A stretch of DNA of 5,112 nucleotides from Azonexus sp. (lineage in GTDB: Bacteria > Pseudomonadota > Gammaproteobacteria > Burkholderiales > Rhodocyclaceae): the NCBI GenBank assembly GCA_023150195.1, contig JAKLLI010000159.1, positions 1 through 5,112 of the forward strand, given 5' to 3'. Each line of letters starts with the position of its first letter. Position 1 is the stretch's first letter. Made by a program: the position numbers and the translations under genes. Below, piece by piece: positions 1-5,112 of the stretch. Under the pieces are notes generated by a model that was not told the DNA's origin, did no database searches, and saw only the letters and a list, made by a program, of their open reading frames with translations.

Positions 1-2585
1 CGATCACCCGCAATGTGCCAAGCAGCTACGAAACCTGGTGCCTGTTTGCCGATGGTCATCGCGAACTGCTGCTGGTCACGAAAAATACCGTTCGCGAACC
101 GAATGGCGCCCTGCTCGGCGTCCTTGGCATCGGCCACGACATCACCCAGATGCACGAACTGAACGAGCGCTTCAGCGTCGCCTTCAACGCCAGTCCGGCT
201 GCCATCAGCCTGACTACCCCAGAGCAGGGGATTTTTCTCGACATCAATCCGAAGTTCGAAAGCCTGCTGGGCTACCCGCGCTGCGAGCTGATCGGCAAGA
301 GCACGCTGGCGCTCGAACTCTGGCAAGATCCCGGCGCCCGTGACACCTTGCTGCACACCTTGCAGACCTCGGGCTGTCTCAAGGACCAGCTCGTTTTCTG
401 GCGCAAGCAAAATGGCGACAGCCTGCCCCTGAGTCTTTCCGCAGAGGCGACGCGCATTGGTGGCAAGGATTACATCCTGACCTTTATCCTGGACCTCAGT
501 GAGCGCCTGCGGGCCGAAGCCGAAATCCATCAATTGCAAGCCCGTCTCAGTACCGCCTTCCGGGCCGCGCCGATTGCGGCCTGCATTACGCGCATGACCG
601 ATGGCCGCCTGATTGACGTCAATGAGCGCCTGTTGCAGGACTATGCCTGGACACGCGATGCCCTGCTCGGCAAAACCACGGTGGAAGCGGGCCTCTGGGG
701 ATCGCCGGAAGACCGGGCGCAGATGGTCGAGATCATCCGCCGCGATGGCAGCATTGCTGACTTCGAGAGCATCGGCGTCGGTCGCGATGGCCGCGTGCGC
801 GAAATCCGGATTTCCGCGGCCAGTATCCTGGTCGAAGGCGTGCCCCATCTGGTGGTTTATATCGATGATATTTCCACCCAGGTCGCCCATGAGCGGATGC
901 TCAAGGAACGAGAAGACCGCCTGCGCAAAACGAACGGTGAACTGGAGAGCTACCGGCAGCACCTTGAGGAACTGGTCGCTGCACGTACCGCCGAACTGGC
1001 TGCTGCGCGGGATGCGGCAGAGATTGCCAATCGTGCCAAGACTGCCTTTCTGGCCAATATGAGCCATGAAATCCGGACCCAGATCAATGCCATCATCGGC
1101 CTCGCCCATCTGGCCGGACGCAGTACGCAGGACAGCAGCCAGCAGCAGCGCCTGCACAAGGTGAGTGATGCCGCCCACCATTTGCTGGATGTGATCAACC
1201 AGATTCTCGACATCTCCAAAATTGAAGCTGGCAAACTGGAAATCGCCAACGAGGACTTCGAACTGCGCAGCGTCGTCGATCATTGCAGCGATTTCGTCGT
1301 TGACCGCATCCGGCAACGGGGACTGGCCTTCAGTATCGAACTGGACCCCAACCTGCCCACCCGCGTTAACGGCGATGCCCTGCGTATTGGCCAGATTCTC
1401 CTGAATTACCTGGCCAATGCCGAAAAATTCACCGAGCAAGGGTCCATCCGTATCGAAGTCAATCTACAGGAAAGTACTGCCGAGACCAGCCTGCTCCGTT
1501 TTGCCGTCATCGATACCGGCATTGGCATCCCGCCAGACGAACAAGCCCGACTGTTCCAAGCTTTTGCACAAGCGGACAACTCCGCCACCCGACGCTACGG
1601 CGGCACCGGTCTGGGCCTCAACATCTCGCGCTGGCTGGCGCGACTGATGGGTGGCGAAGCCGGCGTTGACAGCCACCCGGGTCACGGCAGTACCTTCTGG
1701 TTTACCGTTCGTGTTTCTCCCGCACTTTCCTCTTCCTCCGAGCCGCATCCCATGACCTCCCTTTCCGAAGCCGAAACCCGCCTGAACGCCAGGGCAACAC
1801 CTGGGCATATCCTGCTGGCTGAAGACAATCCCATCAATCAGGAAGTCGCCAGTGAACTGATGAAGGCGGTTGGCATGCAGGTCGATGTTGCCGGCAATGG
1901 CTTTGAAGCACTGGCCATGGCCGCCAAAAAACACTATGACCTGATCCTGATGGACATTCAGATGCCACACCTGGATGGCCTGGCCGCCACCAGCCACCTG
2001 CGCCAGGACGGCTGTACCACCCCCATCGTCGCCATGACCGCCAACGCCTTTGGTGAAGACCGGCAACGTTGTCTCGAAGCCGGCATGAACGACCATCTGG
2101 CCAAACCCGTGGAACCCGACAATCTCTATGCGATGCTGCTCAAGTGGCTACCGGACGCCACAGGCCGCTCGCCTGCCCTAGCAACGCCACCGGTCGACGA
2201 CGCAAACCAGGCACAAATTGGGGCCTTGGCAGCCATTTCCGGCGTTGATCCAAAAATCGGCCTGCACGCCGTGCGCAACCGTCTCCCCAGTTACTTGATG
2301 CTGCTGGAAAGCTTTGTCGATTCGCACGGGGCCGATCACACCTTGCTCGCCGAATTCCGGGACAACGCACGCTGGGACGAGGCGCAACGCCTGGCACACA
2401 ATCTCAAGGGCGTCGCCGGCACCATCGGACTTACCGGCATTTCCTCGGCCGCCGCGCAGCTCAACGACGCTTTGCGCAAAGCGGCCTCGCCCGTGGAGAC
2501 CGCCCCCTTGTTTGCTGATCTTCAAACCCACCTGCAGCAAACCTGTCGCGACGTGCGTGCACATCTATCACACTGGCAGAAGTAA
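1..2585 (+). CDS. Hybrid sensor histidine kinase (PAS-PAS-PAS-HisKA-HATPase-REC-Hpt), 5' truncated by the window edge
   Basis: This is a multidomain phosphorelay kinase, expected to autophosphorylate on His and relay to Asp and then to a second His. Residues are counted from the GTG at base 15. That GTG is not a convincing start, because the frame is open to base 3 and encodes the end of a PAS domain. Visible parts: PAS tail to about 42 (ending GHDIT); PAS 53-165; PAS 177-288; signalling coiled coil about 290-345. HisKA has phosphoacceptor H351 in SHEIRT, and dimer-helix motif [10 protein letters not shown] at 397-406. HATPase has N468 (N-box), D500TGIGI (G1) and GGTGLGL at 529-535 (G2). REC, about 598-712, has acidic E603/D604, phosphoacceptor D647, T675 and K697. 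Hpt has H795 in AHNLKG. No membrane segment is seen in the visible part. Oddity: the usual H-box proline is Gln (Q356), although E352 and T355 remain. It lies 7 bases upstream of the second kinase, probably in one operon. The domain calls are firm; signal and target are unknown. Confidence 0.95.
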   Translation, partial: ITRNVPSSYETWCLFADGHRELLLVTKNTVREPNGALLGVLGIGHDITQMHELNERFSVAFNASPAAISLTTPEQGIFLDINPKFESLLGYPRCELIGKSTLALELWQDPGARDTLLHTLQTSGCLKDQLVFWRKQNGDSLPLSLSAEATRIGGKDYILTFILDLSERLRAEAEIHQLQARLSTAFRAAPIAACITRMTDGRLIDVNERLLQDYAWTRDALLGKTTVEAGLWGSPEDRAQMVEIIRRDGSIADFESIGVGRDGRVREIRISAASILVEGVPHLVVYIDDISTQVAHERMLKEREDRLRKTNGELESYRQHLEELVAARTAELAAARDAAEIANRAKTAFLANMSHEIRTQINAIIGLAHLAGRSTQDSSQQQRLHKVSDAAHHLLDVINQILDISKIEAGKLEIANEDFELRSVVDHCSDFVVDRIRQRGLAFSIELDPNLPTRVNGDALRIGQILLNYLANAEKFTEQGSIRIEVNLQESTAETSLLRFAVIDTGIGIPPDEQARLFQAFAQADNSATRRYGGTGLGLNISRWLARLMGGEAGVDSHPGHGSTFWFTVRVSPALSSSSEPHPMTSLSEAETRLNARATPGHILLAEDNPINQEVASELMKAVGMQVDVAGNGFEALAMAAKKHYDLILMDIQMPHLDGLAATSHLRQDGCTTPIVAMTANAFGEDRQRCLEAGMNDHLAKPVEPDNLYAMLLKWLPDATGRSPALATPPVDDANQAQIGALAAISGVDPKIGLHAVRNRLPSYLMLLESFVDSHGADHTLLAEFRDNARWDEAQRLAHNLKGVAGTIGLTGISSAAAQLNDALRKAASPVETAPLFADLQTHLQQTCRDVRAHLSHWQK

Positions 2586-2595
2586 GTAAGGCATG
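2583..2595 (+). promoter_or_regulatory. Kinase-kinase junction and start site of the second kinase
   Basis: The first kinase ends with TAA at 2583-2585 and the second begins with ATG at 2593. In the second gene's frame a TAA sits at 2587-2589, two codons before that ATG. No start upstream of 2593 is therefore possible, and GGC at 2590 is not a start codon. The only purine-rich match to a Shine-Dalgarno sequence is AAGG at 2588-2591, a single base from the ATG and much closer than the usual 5-9 bases. Translation may therefore depend on ribosomes terminating on the first gene (inference). In-frame alternatives are GTG at 2611 and ATG at 2641; neither has an evident ribosome binding site. Confidence 0.6.
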
Positions 2596-4821
2596 TCTTC
2601 CCCCGCTGCCGTGCCCTCCGGCCAAACCGCGGCCACCCTGATGGATGACGGCAGCCGTTTGCGCCGTGCCCTGCACTGGATGAACCGGACTGCCCACGCC
2701 ATTTCCGGACAGCAGGACGAATCGGAAATGCTGGCCCACATCTGCCAGATTGCCATGTCGGCCGGCCAGTATCAGCATGCCCAGTTTGAGGCGGCCAACA
2801 CCTTGAGCGACGGCACCAGCCTCCCTGCCAGCGGCAGCCTCACCTACCGCTTGCCGATTCGTGTCGCCGACCGGCTGATCGGCGACTTGTGTCTGACACC
2901 AGCGAATGGTGAGTCCGTGGATGCCCTTGAAGCGACCTTGCTCGACGCCCTGGCCAGCGAAATCGGTCTCGGTATCGCCATGCAGCGCTCGCGGCAGGCG
3001 CTGGCCGAAAATGAAGTCGTGATGCGTCCTCTGTTGCTGGCCATCGAGCAAAGCCCCCACAGCATCGTCATCACCAACCTGGCAGGCGAAATCGAATACG
3101 TCAATCAGGCCTTCGTCGCCGTCACCGGTTTTTTGCCGGAAGAAGTCCTGGGCCGCAACCCCAGCATCCTGCATTCCGGGCTGACACCGGACACCACCTA
3201 CGATGCCCTGTGGGATCGCCTGAACCGCGGTGAAATCTGGCGCGGAGAATTCGTCAACCAGCGCAAGGATGGCAGCCTGTACGAGGAGTTCGCCATCATC
3301 TCCCCGGTACGTCAGGGCAACGGCAAGATCACCCACTACCTGGCGATCAAGGAAGACATCACCGATAAAAAGCGCAACCAGGCCGAACTCGAAAGCTATC
3401 GCAAACAATTGGAAAGCCTGGTTGTCGAGCGCACCAGCGAGCTGATGCTGGCAAAGGAAAAGGCCGAATCCGCCAGTCTGGCCAAAAGCAGTTTCCTGGC
3501 CAACATGAGTCATGAAATTCGCACGCCGATGAATGTGATTCTCGGCGTCAGTCATCTGCTGTTGCGCGACGCGCAGGGCGAAACCGCGGAGCGTCTGCAC
3601 AAGCTGACGGAGTCGGCGCAGCATTTAATGATGCTGATCACCGACATTCTCGACATTTCCAAAATCGAGGCCGGTACGCTGGACATGTCGGCGCGTGACT
3701 TTGCCTTTCCGCAACTGGTGTTTTCCAGCTGCCAGCAAATGGAAGCACACGCCCGCGACAAGCAATTAACCCTCTCCTGCCAGGTTGACCCTGCCATTCC
3801 CCCCCTGCTTTTTGGTGATGCGCAGCGTATTCGCCAAATCCTGATCAATTTCCTGTCGAATGCGGTCAAATTCACCGACCGTGGCCACATTGCGGTCGAC
3901 GCCGCCTTGATGCGCATTGATGGCCAATTTGCCGTAATCCGCTGCACGGTCACCGATACGGGGATTGGCATTGCCCCCGACGTCATCGACCGGCTGTTCC
4001 GCCCCTTTGAACAAGCGGACAATTCGACGACCCGCCGCCATGGTGGCACCGGGTTGGGGCTGGCGATCAGCCGGCGTCTGGCCGAAGCCATGGGCGGCAC
4101 CACCGGCGTCAGCAGCCAGTTGGGGGCCGGGGCCAGCTTCTGGTTTTCCTTGCGTTTGCCGCTGGCCTCGACACCTACCGCCAGCCTTGATAGTTCACAC
4201 CCCCCTCTATCCGCCACCGGTAATGAACTGGATGCCATCGAGGATCTGGACACCCACGCCGGGCTGATCTCCGTCCGCGGCAAAACCGATGTCTATCGGC
4301 GATTGCTGGGGCAATTCGCCAACAGCCATCAAGGCGATTTCGAGCGTATGCAGGCGCATTGTGCAGCGGGCGAACTTGGCGAAGTACGGCGCCTCGCCCA
4401 TTCGCTCAAGGGCGCCGCAGCCACCCTGGGCGCCAGTCGCGTGCATCTGGCCGCTGCGGAGCTTGACAGTGCCATTCGCAACGAGCGCCCCGGAGAAGAA
4501 ATGCCCACACGCATTGCCCATTGCCACGACGCTTTCGAGGCACTGCGAAGCCAATTGGCCTTGCAGCACGTCCTCGACGTCTTGCCTGAAGCCCCCGTCG
4601 CGCCGCCAGTGCTCCCGGAAAACGCAAAGCGGGTGCTACAAACCCTGAAACGACAACTGACCGAAGGGGATTTTGCCGTGCAAGGGGAAATCCAGCGTCA
4701 GCAGGATGCCTTGCGCGCCATTTTTGGCGAAGATTTCAAAGCCTTCGAAAAAGCGGTTGGCGAATTCAATTTTGAAGCGGCGCTGGAATTGCTCGAAACT
4801 CGCCGGAATACCCTGCCTTAA
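2593..4821 (+). CDS. Sensor histidine kinase with GAF-like, PAS, HisKA, HATPase and C-terminal Hpt domains, lacking a receiver
   Basis: This is a complete 742-residue kinase, probably cytoplasmic because no hydrophobic membrane segment or signal peptide is visible. Order: a short GAF-like region about 22-130; PAS 145-262 with NPSILHSG at 189-196, W216-R-G-E and N222 followed by RKDG, ending EDIT; coiled coil about 262-300. HisKA has H307 in SHEIRTPMN, and [10 protein letters not shown] at 352-361. HATPase has N423 (N-box), D455TGIGI (G1), LFRPFEQAD at 468-476 (F-box) and GGTGLGL at 484-490 (G2). Hpt is about 546-650 with phosphoacceptor H603 in AHSLKG, followed by a helical tail at 657-742. 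After the HATPase ends (FWFSLRLPL, to 524) only about 24 linker residues precede the Hpt, so there is no space for a receiver. The kinase core parallels the upstream gene closely (ELESYR coiled coil, [16 protein letters not shown]), which suggests paralogy. All catalytic boxes look intact. The Hpt must be phosphorylated by a receiver in trans (inference). Signal and output are unknown. Confidence 0.96.
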   Translation: MSSPAAVPSGQTAATLMDDGSRLRRALHWMNRTAHAISGQQDESEMLAHICQIAMSAGQYQHAQFEAANTLSDGTSLPASGSLTYRLPIRVADRLIGDLCLTPANGESVDALEATLLDALASEIGLGIAMQRSRQALAENEVVMRPLLLAIEQSPHSIVITNLAGEIEYVNQAFVAVTGFLPEEVLGRNPSILHSGLTPDTTYDALWDRLNRGEIWRGEFVNQRKDGSLYEEFAIISPVRQGNGKITHYLAIKEDITDKKRNQAELESYRKQLESLVVERTSELMLAKEKAESASLAKSSFLANMSHEIRTPMNVILGVSHLLLRDAQGETAERLHKLTESAQHLMMLITDILDISKIEAGTLDMSARDFAFPQLVFSSCQQMEAHARDKQLTLSCQVDPAIPPLLFGDAQRIRQILINFLSNAVKFTDRGHIAVDAALMRIDGQFAVIRCTVTDTGIGIAPDVIDRLFRPFEQADNSTTRRHGGTGLGLAISRRLAEAMGGTTGVSSQLGAGASFWFSLRLPLASTPTASLDSSHPPLSATGNELDAIEDLDTHAGLISVRGKTDVYRRLLGQFANSHQGDFERMQAHCAAGELGEVRRLAHSLKGAAATLGASRVHLAAAELDSAIRNERPGEEMPTRIAHCHDAFEALRSQLALQHVLDVLPEAPVAPPVLPENAKRVLQTLKRQLTEGDFAVQGEIQRQQDALRAIFGEDFKAFEKAVGEFNFEAALELLETRRNTLP
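4818..4821. other. Shared TTAA: overlapping stop codons of convergent genes
   Basis: The palindrome TTAA provides TAA at 4819-4821 for the plus-strand kinase and TAA at 4820-4818 for the minus-strand flavoprotein. The two coding regions thus overlap tail to tail by four bases with no intergenic space. I see no stem followed by a T-run on either strand nearby, so any transcription stop must lie inside coding sequence or be factor dependent (inference). Confidence 0.9.
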
Positions 4822-5112
4822 GTAGTCTTCCCGGCCAGCCAGGCGGCAACGCCGTTCCCCGCCGCCCAACCGGTCGCCAGACAGGCCGTGAGGAGGTAAC
4901 CCCCGGTGGGGGCCTCCCAGTCCAGCATTTCACCTGCCAAGAATAAACCGGGATGGGTACGGGCCATCAGCTGTGCATCCAGCGCCGAAAAACAGACCCC
5001 ACCCGCCGTGCTGATTGCCTCATCCAGCGGCCGCGGGGCTTGCACTGGCAGCGGAAACTGCTTGAGTACGCGGGCCAGGCCACCGGGATCGTTCAATGCG
5101 TCGGCAGAAAGA
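4818..5112 (-). CDS. HI0933/YhiN-like NAD(P)/FAD-dependent flavoprotein, C-terminal fragment (probable TIGR03862 type)
   Basis: Only the last 97 or so codons are in the window; the frame stays open to the right edge, so the N-terminal dinucleotide-binding part is missing. A TTG at 5096-5094 could be read as a start, but a 92-residue protein from there would be only the tail of a known family. The visible chain has ISTAGGVCFSALDAQLM, then PGLFLAGEMLDWEAPTGGYL, then a helix rich in Ala and Gly ending AAWLAGKTT. The AGGV segment followed by PGL.AGE.LD..APTGGY is the C-terminal FAD-contacting signature of the HI0933-like family (Pfam PF03486), which includes YhiN and BaiN. The WEAPTGGYLL wording fits the TIGR03862 subgroup, recalled from memory rather than searched. 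These are soluble flavoproteins and most have no proven substrate. The gene converges on the kinase operon and is probably functionally independent of it. Confidence 0.88.
   Translation of the reverse strand, partial: LSADALNDPGGLARVLKQFPLPVQAPRPLDEAISTAGGVCFSALDAQLMARTHPGLFLAGEMLDWEAPTGGYLLTACLATGWAAGNGVAAWLAGKTT

Noticed and set aside
15..17. GTG as the true start of the first kinase
   Set aside because: The frame is open upstream to the window edge and already encodes the middle of a PAS domain, and no ribosome binding site precedes it. The start lies outside the window.
1464..2096. A 210-codon minus-strand open frame opposite the HATPase and receiver of the first kinase
   Set aside because: It lies entirely antisense to conserved HATPase and REC motifs; its Gly- and Val-rich translation matches no family I know.
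1047..3525. Similar DNA at the two H-box regions as a recent direct repeat
   Set aside because: The similarity is at protein level and third codon positions differ widely, so it reflects conserved family motifs or an old duplication rather than a recent repeat.
2461..3624. A 387-codon open frame on the minus strand across the kinase-kinase junction
   Set aside because: It is antisense to two well-supported kinase coding regions. Its translation shows no recognisable domain and is Gly/Ala/Gln-rich in the way expected from GC-rich antisense shadow frames.
3552..4283. A 243-codon minus-strand open frame opposite the HisKA and HATPase of the second kinase
   Set aside because: It is an antisense shadow of conserved kinase boxes, with no domain signature and low-complexity Ser/Arg-rich composition.
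4841..4857. A hairpin (GGCGGC-AAC-GCCG) just past the convergent stops as a terminator
   Set aside because: The stem is only about four base pairs, no T-run follows on either strand, and it lies within flavoprotein coding sequence.
4818..5096. A complete 92-residue protein starting at the minus-strand TTG
   Set aside because: The frame remains open to base 5112, and the sequence is the C-terminal tail of a much longer flavoprotein family, so it is a partial gene.

Overview
The window is a high-GC, fully coding stretch of bacterial chromosome, without RNA genes, mobile elements or arrays that I can recognise. The protein family styles suggest a proteobacterium: hybrid kinases with several PAS domains and a C-terminal Hpt domain, and an HI0933-type flavoprotein whose C-terminus resembles the proteobacterial TIGR03862 subgroup. 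A betaproteobacterium of the Rhodocyclales kind would fit. That placement is inferred from general sequence flavour, not from a marker gene.

Layout: (1) bases 1-2585, plus strand, hold the 3' part of a large hybrid sensor histidine kinase. The visible order is PAS tail, PAS, PAS, coiled coil, HisKA, HATPase, receiver (REC), Hpt; its true start lies upstream of the window. (2) Seven bases later, bases 2593-4821 on the plus strand hold a complete second histidine kinase of 742 residues. Its order is short GAF-like region, PAS, coiled coil, HisKA, HATPase, Hpt and a helical C-terminal tail, with no receiver domain. (3) Bases 4818-5112 on the minus strand hold the C-terminal end of an HI0933/YhiN-like FAD-dependent flavoprotein that runs off the right edge. 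Its stop codon overlaps that of the second kinase within a shared TTAA.

How they may work together: the two kinases are almost certainly co-transcribed and look like distant paralogues. Each carries a phosphoacceptor histidine in HisKA and another in Hpt, but only the first has a receiver aspartate. The simplest reading is a His-Asp-His relay inside the first kinase. The second kinase needs a receiver in trans, possibly that of the first kinase, to charge its Hpt. No stand-alone response regulator or output gene is visible, so the regulated process is unknown. The convergent flavoprotein is probably unrelated to the signalling pair.

The points most worth a second look are the receiver-less HATPase-to-Hpt fusion, the loss of the near-invariant H-box proline in the first kinase, and a NifL/Aer-like PAS in the second kinase that may bind flavin. 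I do not see evidence for a wholly new kind of system.
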